DNA of 64,000 nt, from assembly GCF_023078275.1 (NCBI RefSeq), contig NC_062979.1, forward strand, positions 13,745,848 through 13,809,847. The letters run 5' to 3'. Source of the stretch: Leguminivora glycinivorella. Lineage: Eukaryota; Arthropoda; Insecta; Lepidoptera; Tortricidae. This document shows, one piece after another, positions 35,724 to 47,769 of this stretch (positions are counted from its first letter, which is position 1; each line of letters opens with the position of its first letter). The notes below the pieces were generated by a model. That model was not told the origin of the DNA, did not search any database, and saw only the letters and a list, made by a program, of their open reading frames with translations. A program made the position numbers and the translations under genes.

Positions 35724-36365
35724 CTGTAATAAAAAAAATACATTTTGTGATTTAAATAAGCAGGTAAAAACTTAGGTCTTTATAAAACTCAGTTCATAAA
35801 TTAAACCTCAGCTTCGATGAAATTATAAGTATTATGATGTTTACTTAACCCGTACCACCCCGTATCACCCCGTATCATGGAACACACGCAGAGGCAACAG
35901 CCGCCAGGGTGTAAAGACTATTTGAGAGTTAATGGAATCTAAAATGAACTGGGCTATTGGATGAAAGTGATGGACTAAATACAGAGCTATGGGATAAAAA
36001 ACCGGACGCCTGCCTAATAAAACGGTATCCTAATTATAGATAGTAAAATTTGACGAAGTTCATTTCTGGCCATCAAATTATGTCATCTCTGTTATGACAC
36101 CGTATTTAGTTAAGTACACTTGATTACAACATCGTAACGTGACGTCACTGTCACTTTCACTGGTCTTGATGTCGCTTGCATCATTTTATCTGTGCCATAA
36201 ACTTACAATTTACTAGACTGTAATATATCATACAGTCATATTCATCTACGCATTCTATTTTAAAGCAGGTGGTTCTTTTTTTTTCTAGGGAAAATGACAA
36301 TCATCTTATCATCAAAATAGGCCAATTCTACCAGCCAGCTTCGGGCAGTTAGTTAAAATTTATAT
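35724..36365. other. Region upstream of the first coding exon
   Basis: It starts with a T-rich acceptor on the minus strand, so it is intronic: the untranslated first exon and promoter lie farther out and were not identified. A small direct repeat CGTACCACCC/CGTATCACCC occurs at about 35851-35878. Confidence 0.45.
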
Positions 36366-36530
36366 GAAACTAGCTTTTGCCCGCGGCTTTTCTCGCGTTA
36401 GAAGGAGACAAAAATTAGCCTATGTAACTCTCCATCCCTTCAACTATCTCAACTTAAAAAATCACGTCAATTCGTTGCTCCGTTTTGCCGTGAAAAACGG
36501 ACAAACAAACAGACACATGCACTTTCTCAT
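36366..36530 (+). mobile_element. RTE-tail/SINE-like repeat, shortened
   Basis: CTAGCTTTTGCCCGCGGCTT, TTAGCCTATGTAACTC and ACGTCAATTCGTTGCTCCG are present in the usual order. The 3' end stops at ACACATGCACTTTCTCAT. Confidence 0.65.
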
Positions 36531-36827
36531 GATGGATTTCTTTGCCCTCTTGTGGAATAAATGCAACTTTACTTTGTTAACATTCATTCATATTACCTTG
36601 TAAAGTAATATTACATGAGATAATCTTTTATTAACACTATCATTATTTGAAAAATTCAAAATTTATAGTAGGTAGATTTCGATGTAGTTATTGACCTAGA
36701 CACTCTAGACAGCCTCTATTTTATATTATCCCCAGTTATAGACCACACTCTGTATATCCGTATTGACACTATCGATGTAAAAAACTTGTGGCAGTGCTTA
36801 CATTTCTAAATGTACAAACAATTTAAA

Positions 36828-36950
36828 TCCTAGTCCACTATAGAACCTTTTCACAGTAAACTGACTTCTGTGACAAATAAGCCACGGCGTCAATAAGATA
36901 GGGTTCTAGAGTTGTCTAGGATTCCAAATAGTTGACCGAAATAATTCGAC
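36828..36950. mobile_element. Diverged MITE of the CTAGGCCACTGTAGAACC family
   Basis: TCCTAGTCCACTATAGAACC-TTTTCACAGTAA at the left pairs with GGGTTCTAGAGTTGTCTAGG-ATTCC at the right. It resembles 59388-59515. Confidence 0.55.
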
Positions 36951-37003
36951 TAGGGTTGTTCACCGATTACGCATTTTGTTATTTTTCTAAACAAGTAGAT
37001 ATA

Positions 37004-37452
37004 CAGGATGTTTCAATGAACGTAATACAAAATAAGTGATTCCGGCTCTATTAACGACGAAGAATATTATGCACGTATTCAGGTCTTAAAATTCTACGTA
37101 ATTAAATTTTGCTAATTTTCTAAGAAAATAAATAAATCCAATTCTTGAAGTGTGGTCACTCATTGTGACGTCATGGCATGTCTTGCTATACGTCAGTTAT
37201 CAAGTTGTTGATTATTGATACAGGTAACATGTCAGAATGCATTTTATTCATAAAATGTCAGTCTAGATAAACAAAAAGATGAGTTTATACTACAAAACTA
37301 GGTTCGAACTGACCAAAATAACAGGATTTAGGAAAACAATGATATTAATGATTATTAACTAGTTTAACAACACGCGACCTACCATAGTGTTTTAGCAATA
37401 GGAAGACGAATTTGAAAAACATGTTTTGTATTACGTTCATTGAAACACCCTG
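37004..37452. mobile_element. 449 bp TIR element (CAGGRTGTTTCAATGAACGT), TA flanks
   Basis: CAGGATGTTTCAATGAACGT-AATACAAAA at the left is the inverse of TTTTGTATTACGTTCATTG-AAACACCCTG at the right, and TA flanks both ends. The interior is non-coding, so it is probably a non-autonomous Tc1/mariner-like element. Confidence 0.75.
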
Positions 37453-37456
37453 TATA

Positions 37457-39090
37457 GATAGTATCTTTATTCTCCCCCACAAAATACATGGCTTTATACA
37501 AAAGACATAAGTAGAGTTGACAAAAAAGAAGTAGGTACTACCGTCAAACTGAATAAATGATACGACGGGTAGGCGGAGGGCGTCTCCTGAATTACGTACT
37601 CAATTTCACGTGGCATCTACTGCGTATTGTGCTCGATTTAACTTGTCATTTATTTGAGTCATAAATAACTTGGATGTGGAAGAAAACGCGGTAATAGCTA
37701 AAAATAAGATATTAGGTAAGGTGGTACATGCCTACTTACCTGCATGCATCCTTGTACTAGCAAGTTGAGATCCCCCCCCCCCCCCCTCCCTCTAAAAAAT
37801 TAAATTCAAATGTTTGATGGCTGCACATCTTAAATACATGCTTGGGAGTCTTGGGACCAAGGACCAATCCTGCTAAAGGAAATCTCTTGTTACCTCACGC
37901 GCGTGCATTTTATCCACAATAGAGCAAAGACATTTCATACAAAATTTTAACTTGATGCTGAACGCTGGGTTGACGTTTAAATGATGATCTTTAATCATAA
38001 ATATCAAAAAATATGAATTTAATTTGGTGAGTTCATGTTTTACAGTTACTATATTTCTCGTGTTGGTTGGTGGTGAAAATTTTGTGTTCCCCTTGAAATT
38101 TGTTAAAGGATTCGCTACGCTGGCGTTTCAATGTTGGAACCTTTCGTTTACTCTGGTATCGCACGTGCGTTTAGTCAACAACTTTGACAGATTGTAAACA
38201 CATAACTATTCTCTCTTCTTTGAGTTTTTATTTGAATACATTTATAATTTATAACCCCACTCATAATTAAAATTTAAATAATTTACATGGTACAACTCAC
38301 AAATGAATTAGCTCTGAAATACCTCTTATATATATAAGAATATTTTAATTAGCACGAACAATATTCATAAGCCTACTTTAGCATGCAAACAAGTTTGTAT
38401 GGCTAATTTTAGACCAACATTCTGTAAAAGTAGGTAAGGAACATGAACCTTTATTCAGGATCGTCAAACCTGTCTTTATTGGTAAAAAACTGAAGAAAAA
38501 TGCTTTCTACATATACTTGGAGCTAAGTATGATCTGATGCAAGTTTTCATTTGTTTCCTTGTATGCTGGCTGATAGAAATTAATCGCGTATTACTATGTA
38601 TGTTTTAAATAACCTCCGACGTTTCACGACAGCATTGTCCCTGTGGTCTCGGGACAGACGATTAGGATGTTTGCAATTTTACATATGTGTAAAAATCGTG
38701 AAAGTAATAATCAGTGATAGAAATTAGTTTTAAATTATGATTTTGCATGATATCGAATCTATGTACTTAGTACCTATTGTTAGTATTAACTTAGTCTCTT
38801 AAAATAGCCTGTGTAAAAGCCTATGTATAAAATAGGTAATGAAATTAAAGTTTATTTATAGTTATACTAGTTTTGCACTTGAAGTTTTTGCACACAACCG
38901 CTCTGACATTAAGAGCAAACCCAGAAGCAATGTAAAACCGGTCTAACCAGGGGCCCCTCTACATATTTCACTAAAGTGTATAAAACTCCACTTATCCAGC
39001 ATGAATTAAGTTTAAGAGTTTAGTAGCGAAAATACTAAAATGGAAAGGAGCCCCCCTTTCAACTTGGAAATTTTAATTAAATATACAAGT
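37457..39090. other. Unassigned upstream sequence
   Basis: Contains a C-run (about 37772-37787) and a GACGTTTCACGACAGCATTG fragment (38624) of the family seen at 7114. No gene is visible. Confidence 0.4.
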
Positions 39091-39177
39091 GATATTAACT
39101 AGATTTGTCGAAAAAATAATGTCCATTAAGAACAACTCAGTCAAAAGATATTTCAAAAAAATCTTTAAAATCGAGGT

Positions 39178-39245
39178 GCCGCTCTCGACTCTTTCCTCCT
39201 TCAAAACTTGATTAAGTTTTGAAGGAGGAAAGAGTCGAGAGCGGC
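39178..39245. repeat. Perfect 68 bp hairpin
   Basis: GCCGCTCTCGACTCTTTCCT-CCTTCAAAACTT is followed after about 3 bases by its exact reverse complement. In the other arm of the host element the same sequence occurs once, so this is a local inverted duplication. Confidence 0.8.
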
Positions 39246-39561
39246 GATTGATTAATCGGAACGAAATTTGAGAATCTGAATAACAATGAAATAATCTATG
39301 TCGGACCGTTTAGCTTTTTTGGTTAATTGTTACCTACCAATCTTAAGTATCACACCATTAAAAAGCAGAATATCAAAAAAATCAAAACGGTCCGACACAG
39401 ATAAAAATGATAACAATCTGTGTTGAAAAAATCATTGCTCTATCTTCAAAAACCAGGAAGGAAATAGTCGAGAGCGTTTGTATGGAGAATTGACCCCTAC
39501 CGTATCGTCTTAAATATAGCCTCTCTGAGTTTAAGACGTTTTAGAATCACGTTACTACGTA

Positions 39562-39834
39562 AGGGCATTTTCAAAAATTGGGACCCAAAATTAGTGAAAG
39601 TTGTTAACAAAAATTAACACGATGTTAGTTTTGTGACGACAATTAAGCATAAAATTTCAATAAACATATTGCTTTTGTGTTAATTACATAAAATATTGTT
39701 GTGTTAGAACATGAAAAAAGTTGGTTATACAAATTTTATTCTTAATTGCCGTCACAAAACTGACATCGAGTTAATTTTTGACATTTTTGTTAACAACTGT
39801 CACTAATTTTAGGTCCCAATTTCTGAAAATGCTT
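39562..39834. mobile_element. Nested fold-back MITE (GGCATTTTCAAAAATTGGGA)
   Basis: GGCATTTTCAAAAATTGGGA-CCCAAAATTAGTGA and GTTAACAAAAATTAACACGA are inverted at 39755-39832 with a few differences. Arms are about 95 bp; the AT-rich loop is non-coding. Confidence 0.7.
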
Positions 39835-41087
39835 GTATACGTACATAAATGTGCATAAACATACATAAACTTAAAAGAAATATAAAACGGTACAAGTGCT
39901 GAAAAAAGGTAAATTTGAACGTATAACTTACGACTAATACACGCACATGGCCCTTTGAAGTAGAGAATTCCTTCTGGCATTAAGTTCGCCTTTTGTACAT
40001 TTTTTTACTGTGCAATAAAGTTTCAATAAATAAAAGGTAGATACGATACATATAATATCACATTTTCCTGTTTACCTGTTCCAAATTACACCTTTCGAAG
40101 ATAAACGCAATTTACCTTAATCACATAAAAGTAAATATAGGTATGCGGATTATGTGGGATTTAAATCGGAAGAGATTAAGCTAAATATAGACTGCTATTT
40201 ATGTTTTTACCCAAAGGAAACATTTCTACCCTTCTAATGATACTAATGAACCCTGTTCAAACATAATATTAATATGTATATACGGGATGATTCAGGAGAT
40301 GTGATCAAACCTGCGCACTTAAGACGAAACAGGTGGGGTCAATTCTCCTTACAAAACCCTCTCGACTATTTCCTCCCTGGTTTTTGAAGATAGAGCAATG
40401 ATTCTTTCAACAAAGATTATTATTATTTTTATCTGTGTTATTATTTTTTTGATATTCTTATTTTTTAAAATTTCCAAAAACGGCCTTATTGATTATGACG
40501 CAAAAAAAAGGTGTGGTATTAAAAATTGGTAACAATTCGCCAAAAAACTAAACGGTCCAACACAGATTATTTCATTGTAATTCAGATTCTTAAATTTCGC
40601 TACGCTTGATTAAGTTTTGAAGGAGGATTTTGTCGAGAGCGGAACCCCGATTTTAAAGATTTTTTAAATTTAATGCTAAGTGTCCATAATTATAGATGAT
40701 GAAATTTGTCCTTAAAAAAGGATAAAACAAACTAGTTAGATGCGCGATTAATTTGTAGAAATATATTTTTTTATAGAAAGTTTTTTCTGATCAGAACCGG
40801 CTTAAAAAAAACCGGTATTTTTGATATAGAAAAACGTTTAGAATTATTATAGTCTCTATGTAGGAATCATGTATCATCGTACTGCCCCGTTAAAAAAAAA
40901 TAAACCAAAGAACGAGAACGAACGTTAAAATACTGGTTTTATTAATATGGATTTAAGTAAATACCGGTAGTCTAGAGGTAGACTCTTCCAGTTAGTTCTA
41001 TTGAGTTATCCTTTATTTTTAACTCATAAAAAAGTCGTTTGAGTTATTTATTCACAACCGTAATTATTTATGTGATATTCTTTAGGT

Positions 41088-41360
41088 CGGCAATTTAAAA
41101 AAAAATGTACAAAAATTAAGGAAAAAGTTAAATTTGTTTTTTTATTCCTATTTTGTTACCAAATTTTTTTGATGAATTGAGATTTTAGTAACTTTTATTT
41201 CGTCATTATTTTCTTCTAGTATCTATATTTTCTTAACTATAACAAGTATCCTGTATATATATCTTACCAAAGTCGACTGATATTACTAAATGTTGGTAAC
41301 AAAATAGCATCGATTAAAATTTGCTGACGTGGCTATGTAGAAACTTTTTGAGAACTGCTG
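41088..41360. mobile_element. CAGCARTTC MITE (reverse), 273 bp, AGGT target duplication
   Basis: It has the same internal order as 19051-19323 but reversed, ending AGAACTGCTG. AGGT at 41084-41087 is repeated at 41361-41364. Its left end has decayed to CGGCAATTT. Confidence 0.8.
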
Positions 41361-41364
41361 AGGT

Positions 41365-42203
41365 ATCTCCTCAATGTTCTTCGTTAAAATATATGTATCT
41401 GCTATTTTCAGTCAAAGGGGTAGGTACTACATATTAACGGTTGTCAATAAGATGCGATTTCCATCATAGCAGCTTAGATATTAAGCCAATGTGACCAAAA
41501 ACCGATGTGGTCCCTTTAGATATTTAAGGTCAGACATCAGAATGTATGTGTACGTTTTTACAAATTGTTTAAGTATAACTAATTTATTTCAATTTTGTTT
41601 CTTAAAAAAGCTGTTCAATATTCATGAATTTCCTTACACATGTAGGTAAGAAAATGCATATTATAATCTAAGTGAAGAGGTGTGCACTGTACAGGAATCT
41701 GTTCTCCGTATGCACCCACAAAGCTAAATAATAAGATCCAGGTTATGTGCAGAACGGCTTTGAATATTAATTTGCTATCATTACCTAGTAGCTATTGTCA
41801 AGGCAGTGAAGTAACAATACATTTAGGTTTAATTACAGAATGCCATCAGGTTACGTATTACGTAGCCAAATGCGGAAACGCTCAGGATAATATATCTGTT
41901 TCGTAGCTACTCCATCATTATTAATTCATGACTTCCATTTTGTATATTTTTTAATTTTGACGACTAGTATTAATAACGTTTTGACAGTTGCATTTTTTTT
42001 TGTATCGTACTATAATAAGTGGATGCCTTTTTATTATGTAAAAAACCCACCAACCATAATTTGTTTTAATTTATAAGTTTTGTATTACTGTTGTAATGTG
42101 TGTTTGACTGAATGATACTGATACTTTAAAAACCTGTTATCATACGTATTCTGGCAAATAAAGACATATATTGATTTAAACTAACACGATCTTCACTAAT
42201 ATA
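41365..42203. other. Unassigned sequence
   Basis: AT-rich. A short GCCGAATGGC-family fragment (GCGGAAACGCTCAGGATAAT) lies near 41871. No gene is supported. Confidence 0.35.
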
Positions 42204-42291
42204 ATTAAATTAAAACGGGACTTAATCGCGTAAAACTTACGTTTTATATAAAACGTAAGTTTTACGCGATTAAGTCCCGTTTTAATTTAAT
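42204..42291. repeat. Perfect 88 bp palindrome without a loop
   Basis: Bases pair exactly about the centre between 42247 and 42248: 44 bp arms with no mismatch and no spacer, including AAAACGGGACTTAATCGCG. The related motif GGGACTTAAT...ATTAAGTCCC forms another hairpin at 58963-59024. Confidence 0.9.
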
Positions 42292-42302
42292 AATATAAAT
42301 AA

Positions 42303-42589
42303 AGACATTCTATTCTATTCTATTCTATTCTATTCTGTTCTGTTCTGTTCTGTTCTGTTCTGTTCTGTTCTGTTCTGTTCTGTTCTGTTCTGTTCTGTTC
42401 TGTTCTGTTCTGTTCTGTTCTGTTCTGTTCTGTTCTGTTCTGTTCTGTTCTGTTCTGTTCTATTCTATTCTATTCTATTCTATTCCATTCCATTATATTA
42501 TATTATATTATATTCTATTCTATTCTATTCTATTCTATTCTATTCTATTCTATTCTATTCTATTCTATTCTATTCTATTCTATTCTATC
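42303..42589 (+). repeat. (TTCTA)n(TTCTG)n pentanucleotide microsatellite
   Basis: About 57 units of five bases: TTCTA blocks flank a central block of roughly 26 TTCTG units, with a TTATA/TTCCA transition near 42485-42510. It joins directly to the GCCGAATGGC fragment at 42583. Confidence 0.95.
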
Positions 42590-42668
42590 GCTCTAGCGTA
42601 TTGGCGACAGAGCCAGACTGCATTTCTGTCGGCGGCTGGCGTTGACGATTGACATTCGGCTACGCCGG
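42583..42668 (+). mobile_element. GCCGAATGGC-family fragment
   Basis: CTATCGCTCTAGCGTATTGG, GACAGAGCCAGACTGCATTT and GACATTCGGCTACG are in family order. The left end is replaced by the microsatellite. Confidence 0.6.
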
Positions 42669-42867
42669 CAGTACTGAAATACCACAAATTTTTCATAGAA
42701 CTTTCCCAAATCGACATTTACCGACCATCGTGATAAGATTTAGGTTTTACCAAAGCAATATCGGTAAAAGCTCGAATTAAACTACACATATTTTCTCACT
42801 TCGGGCTTTTACCAATCAGCGTCAGTAAAACCTAGGATTTACCGGTAAAACTTCGGGCTTTTACAGT

Positions 42868-43000
42868 GACATATACATAAGAAACATCCGTGACTCAGAA
42901 ACAAACATCTGTGCTTATCACAAAAATAAATAGCCTTACCGGGCTTCAGACCCACGGTCGTGTCTTAGCAAGCAGGGTTACTAGGTACCCTACAGGTAGT
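42868..43000 (-). mobile_element. tRNA-derived SINE, 5' half
   Basis: On the minus strand: AACCCTGCTTGCTAAG, a degraded box B, CCCGGTAAGGCTATTTATTT, AAGCACAGATGTTTGTTTCT and GAGTCACGGATGTTTC. Same family as 32316-32575. Confidence 0.65.
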
Positions 43001-43005
43001 GTCAT

Positions 43006-43126
43006 AGATCCGTTTCTCGAAAGGTACAAGCCTTGTATTACAAGTGCGCGGACTGTCCAATCGTATGGGTTCTCATGGTAACACACTTATAATACAAGGC
43101 TTGTACCTTTCGTGAAACGGGCCACA
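43006..43126. mobile_element. Fold-back MITE (GATCCGTTTCTCGAAAGGTA)
   Basis: GTTTCTCGAAAGGTACAAGC-CTTGTATTACAAGT pairs with ACTTATAATACAAGGCTTGT-ACCTTTCGTGAAAC. The loop is about 40 bp. Confidence 0.75.
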
Positions 43127-43489
43127 GGGGACCGATTTTTGAATTTCTAACGCACGAATTCGCTGTTCGGCAGTCTGTGGAAAACGGCGTAAAGTAATTT
43201 TTGAAAAATGGTGGCTATGACCACTCGTTTTCGCTTCTGTTAGTAGAATTTAAATCGCTAGTAGTGGCGATATTATTGACCGAAATTCACGAAATCGAAT
43301 GATCGACATTCAAAAATCGGCCCTCTGATCGGTCATCAAAGGTAACCTACATACATATATAACGTAATTAATACTGCAGAAGTTACTGGCTGCGTAGCGA
43401 AAGCGATATAGTATTGCTTCATGAAATGTAATGTAATATATTATGATGGTATTTCGCATAGTATAATGTTTACTATATGCAAGGATAAT

Positions 43490-43745
43490 TTATATAGAAT
43501 TTACAATATACTAAAAATCGTAACTAAACTGATGACGCCTACAATTTTTTTTTAAATGTGTATTGACGTGATATAATATTAAAATAAAAAAGCATGTCAT
43601 TTGTTCTTATAAAAAAATAAAAATACGCAGAAAAATTTGGAGAAAATATAATTTTGGCCACTTCTAGCCTTTTAGTTTTAGTTTTAAGCCTCAAAGGCCC
43701 GTAGATTTCTGGGGTACGCTTTTTTGTATGGGCTGTCGGAAATCA
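43490..43745 (+). mobile_element. Second copy of the 21525 repeat family
   Basis: GATGACGCCTACAATTT, AATATTAAAATAAAAAAGCA, TTTTGGCCACTTCTAGCC, AAGGCCCGTAG and GGGTACGCTT appear in the same order. Confidence 0.65.
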
Positions 43746-43845
43746 CCAAACCGCACCACAATTAGTAATTAAATACATGTCTAATTAATTAATTGAGTAA
43801 TGAGTAATTAAGTTCCAGATAATAACAATAAGGATGCTTATTTTT

Positions 43846-44100
43846 AACCCCCGACGCAAAAACGACGGGGTGATATAAATTTGACGTGTCTGTCTGTCTT
43901 TCTGATTGTCTGTCTATGTGTGTGTCTGTCTGTGGCATCATAGCTCCCGAACGGATGAACCGATTTTCATTTAGTTTTTTTTAATTTGAAAGCTGAATTA
44001 ATCGGGAGTGTGCTTAGCCATGTTTCATGAAAATCGGTCCACCATGTCGGGGATTTTTTTTCCAAAATTTTAATTTGTGGTTTGGTTATAGTAATTGTGC
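43846..44100 (+). mobile_element. CCCCGACGCAAAAACGACGG repeat
   Basis: ACCCCCGACGCAAAAACGAC, (TGTC)n, GAACGGATGAACCGATTTTC, GTTTCATGAAAATCGGTCC, ending in TTTAATTTGTGGTT. Further copies are at 46045-46318 (plus) and 47079-47297 (minus). A common lepidopteran non-autonomous retroelement, class uncertain. Confidence 0.65.
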
Positions 44101-44317
44101 GACATGGGGCGGACGAGAGTAAATTTAGTCGCGACGACTTACCGGCGTGATTTAGTCTCGAGTTTGTAATATTCTTACGTTCCGCGTAACACAAAATGTT
44201 TTTCATCACACTTGCAAAAAAAAAATATGTTAATCACGGTAATCGAAATTTCATACCTCCCTAGGAAGAACGGTTTTCTACAACTCTCGCTCTGACTGCG
44301 TGAAATTGCACATTTAG

Positions 44318-44514
44318 GGCCGGTTGCATCAAACTGTCTGTCACCGATAAAGCGTTCGTTAAATTTTATTGTATCGGAAGTTCCATAGACGTCTGCTGTG
44401 TAACGATAGATGTGTCTTATAAATTTAAATAGATATCATACACGAAAGAAAATATAGATAGAAAATATGGATAGATGTGTCTGTCAAATGTGGTTGATGC
44501 AACTGTCCCCTTAT
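44318..44514. mobile_element. MITE (AGGGCCGGTTGCATCAAAC) with extra internal sequence
   Basis: Ends are AGGGCCGGTTGCATCAAACT and GTTGATGCAACTGTCCCC. Compared with 51367-51494 it has about 66 bp extra around AAATTTAAATAGATATCATA. Confidence 0.7.
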
Positions 44515-44788
44515 GGTGGGAGTGTTAGCCAATTTGGCTACAGATGCAAAAAGAACATGTAATTGTACATATTTAGAAGCTCTGTAAGTGTTTAAGCTTC
44601 AGATTGAAAAGTAGAAACATATGCACGATCATATAAGTAAATTCTAAGTAAAATTAAGTATTAAATACCTAGCAATTTTCTTAAACTGAGCGTATAAAGG
44701 TAATGTTTATTTAATCACCAAACATGTACTCTCTATTATTTTAAATTGTAGTGAATTAATTTTGATACCCACATGTATTAAAACCAAT

Positions 44789-46071
44789 CTGCCGTGTCAC
44801 GCCTATCTCATGTAACTCGAAAAACATAGTTTTGAGTAAAATCAGTTTAAAGTTTTTTTTGGTAATTCGATCTGCATTCAATACTGGTGTGGAAATATAA
44901 AGAAAAAACTACACAGTTACATTGTAGTAAGTGTAATGCTGATGTAGATGCACAAAAAAAAACATATTTTTTGGATATATTTAAAATTATAGGCTATATA
45001 GTAGTTAGGCACGACAGGCTCCCCATACAAAGTCTGTTTTGCGACGTCTTGTAACTCAAGTTACAGTAGTTGGGCACGACACGTTAACTAAAATATTTTT
45101 CTCAGTTGGCTTAGATACAAGTTTATTGTTGTAGTAATGTTGTAATTCAATCAATTAATAATTATACATCGTGTTTTTTTCGTTTCCCGTTAAATTCAAC
45201 ACATAGTTAGGCCCATTAACAGAAAACACGCAGTATATAAAAAATAAATTCTTTTTCGTTTTCATACATAATAAATTAATTAATTCGTGTTAATTGTCTG
45301 ACGGCACATGTCAAAACAAATAACATTAGAAAGTGGTAAATGTTGAACCACTCGTGTTCAGTAATTTAATTATTTTTTGTGAATAAGAGTTAACACAGCA
45401 GTTTCTTAAAAAATGTATTTGACCTAATAAACAAACCTTCCCTTAAAGTTGTCGGAATTCAATAAAAGCACGTTGTATATAGTATTTGAATGATAACTAT
45501 ATAGGTATGTAATCTAGATCACATCTAGATCTAGCCTTTATATGATGTTAAATTTATATTTATTACGTTCTTATAAATTACGGCATAAACTTAACAAAGG
45601 ATTGTACTACTGACCTAAATTGTAGATAAACAATGCACCTTTTTTGTTAGCAGGTTGACCCAAATCTTTTGTTATCTATCCGTACTATTGTTTAGCGAAA
45701 TATGGGTCAGTGACCTCCTTATTACTACTGGCCTAGTAACCCACATTCAACAATACAATGGGATGGATAGATAATAAAGAAAGGAGCAATGACTCGTAAG
45801 CTGTTGCGTTATCTGTTAAACAAAAGCCTTTGTTTCTATTATTCACGTGGCTAAGTCCCTTTTAAACGGCACGCGCTAAAGTCTCAGTGTAGTTAAAAAA
45901 CAACTACCGTATAGCAATAAGGTTCAAATTTATGGAACAGTTCGCAGTATGCAGGTAACTTTTTTCGAAGATGATGACAAAACGTGTTATCTCCGAAATG
46001 ACTTTTTATGGATTTGAACCTTATTACTATCATGATAGTTGCTTTTTTACCCCCGACGCAAAAATAATGTA

Positions 46072-46136
<65 letters not shown>

Positions 46137-46775
46137 CTGTGTGTGTGTGTCTGTCTGTGGCATCGTAGCGCTCGAACGGATGAACCGATTTTGATTTAGT
46201 TTTTTTTTGTCTGAAAGCTGAGTTAGTCGGGAGTGTTCTTAGCCATGTTTCATGAAAATCGGTCCACTAGGTCGCGGTCGGGGGTTTTTTCAAAATTTTA
46301 ATTTTGTGGTTAGGTTATTAACTACACTGAGACTAAAACCGCGTGCCGTTTACGGTAGCTAGCTTCTTATCATATCGATAATATATTTGTCAATATTTAA
46401 TTTTTTCAATCACTTTATTTTGCCACAAAAACTTCTATGTCTGCCTATAATATAAGGCAAAGTCTTCTATGACTGCCTATAATATAAGACTAAGTCTATC
46501 GTGCCTAAGTACTGTAACTGAGTTCCAAATTGCTCGATGCGTAAAAGGCGTGTCGTGGCTATCTACTGTAACTGTTAGTTACGGGAGATAGCCACAGCTC
46601 ACTAGGGCAAAAACAGAGTTACACGAGTTTAGTGACAAGCTCGTATGAGGAATTGGTAAGAGATTTATGATTTTTTTTTCACTTGGTAGGTAAAGACTTT
46701 CATAAAAACACGAATTAAACTTGTTACGCGTATATCATGTAACTCAAGTTACATGACATAGGTATGACACGGCAG
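44789..46775. mobile_element. 2.0 kb TIR element (CTGCCGTGTCACGCCTATCT)
   Basis: CTGCCGTGTCACGCCTATCT-CATGTAACTCGA at the left is the inverse of ...AACTCAAGTTACATGACATA-GGTATGACACGGCAG at the right. Subterminal stretches repeat GGCACGACA and GTAACTCAAGTTACA-type motifs. No transposase frame is left, so it is non-autonomous. A retroelement copy is nested at 46045-46318. Confidence 0.65.
46045..46320 (+). mobile_element. CCCCGACGCAAAAA repeat with expanded (TGTC)n
   Basis: Same family as 43846. The internal (TGTC)n has grown to about 16 units at 46073-46134. Inserted in the TIR element at 44789-46775. Confidence 0.7.
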
Positions 46776-47078
46776 CAATACATTTCTTTATACTTAAAAC
46801 TAAAACTTATAATTTATGTAACTTCTTACCTTCTTGATTCAAACACTATTCACTTAACACAATATACACACAATTTTTTTTTAAACAAAGGCAGTTCGAT
46901 CGTCGCGTGCGTCAAGGTGGGGTTTGCGGATAAAACTACTTGTGTGCGCGCGAGTAGCCAGTCCCGTTCACTCCGGTCAGGCTTTGTCCAATGTTCATCA
47001 GAGCCTGTACTATGAATCTAAAGTTTTAGAATACGTTACTCGCTAGCGAAAACGTCACGGAAAATGACCCTCATTGTA

Positions 47079-47297
47079 TGGAAAATAACCTAACCACAAA
47101 ATTAAAATTTTGAAAAAACCCCTGACCGCGACATAGTAGACCGATTTTCATGAAACATGGCTAAGAACACTCCCGACTAACTCAGCTTTAAAAAAAAAAC
47201 TAAATCGAAATCGGTTCATCCGTTCGGGAGCTACGATGGCACAGACAGACACGTCAAACTTATAACACCCCGTCGTTTTTGCGTCGGGGGTTAAAAA
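47079..47297 (-). mobile_element. CCCCGACGCAAAAACGACGG repeat, minus strand
   Basis: AACCACAAAATTAAAATTTT, GACCGATTTTCATGAAACAT, TCGGTTCATCCGTTCGGGAG and ACCCCGTCGTTTTTGCGTCG give the reverse complement of the 43846 family. Confidence 0.7.
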
Positions 47298-47769
47298 AAG
47301 TGCCATCAAACGATAACTTACCAAAAATACAGATAAGGTAGTACCTGCGTCTATGATGGCCCTTCGTTTTTTTTTGTTTTCTCATATTCTAATTATAAAC
47401 TTTTTTTCTCATGTTTTGATATCTAACGAACATGGACATTGGGCACATAATTTAAGCAAAGTATGAATATTTGAAAGTCGGAAAGCCGAACCGGGCAATC
47501 TGAAGAGCCAATGCCTTATTTTCCGTGACTACTATCGAGAAACGTAGTCGTATTTTAAAAGTCGAAAACCAATAGTAGAGGGTTCGAAAGACCGGTTGCT
47601 TTCGCACTAATATTGGTATTAATTAATATTAAAATTCGACGAAAATATTCTACGTGTCCTAGTTTTAAGAGGAAAGTCCGCGACTATTTATAATTTTGAT
47701 TACTTTTGGGTTACGCATCTAACGCAATCTATAGGAAACACGCGAGCAAGCTAGTCATACTATACAGAA

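Larger units (their letters stand above)
39095..40740. mobile_element. 1.6 kb imperfect inverted-repeat element with two nested palindromes
   Basis: The left arm (about 39095-39525) and right arm (about 40312-40735) are diverged inverted repeats sharing GCTCTCGAC, AACGGTCCGACACAGAT, GCTCTATCTTCAAAAACCAG and GGTCAATTCTCC. The left arm has gained a tight hairpin at 39178-39245. The centre contains a second palindromic element at 39562-39834. Confidence 0.65.

Noticed and set aside
42303..42589. Regular repeats that could be mistaken for a CRISPR array
   Set aside because: The repeat unit is five bases with no spacers; it is a microsatellite in a eukaryotic genome.
45971..46168. 65-codon ORF rich in CLSVCLSV
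   Set aside because: It is the (TGTC)n run of a retroelement copy.
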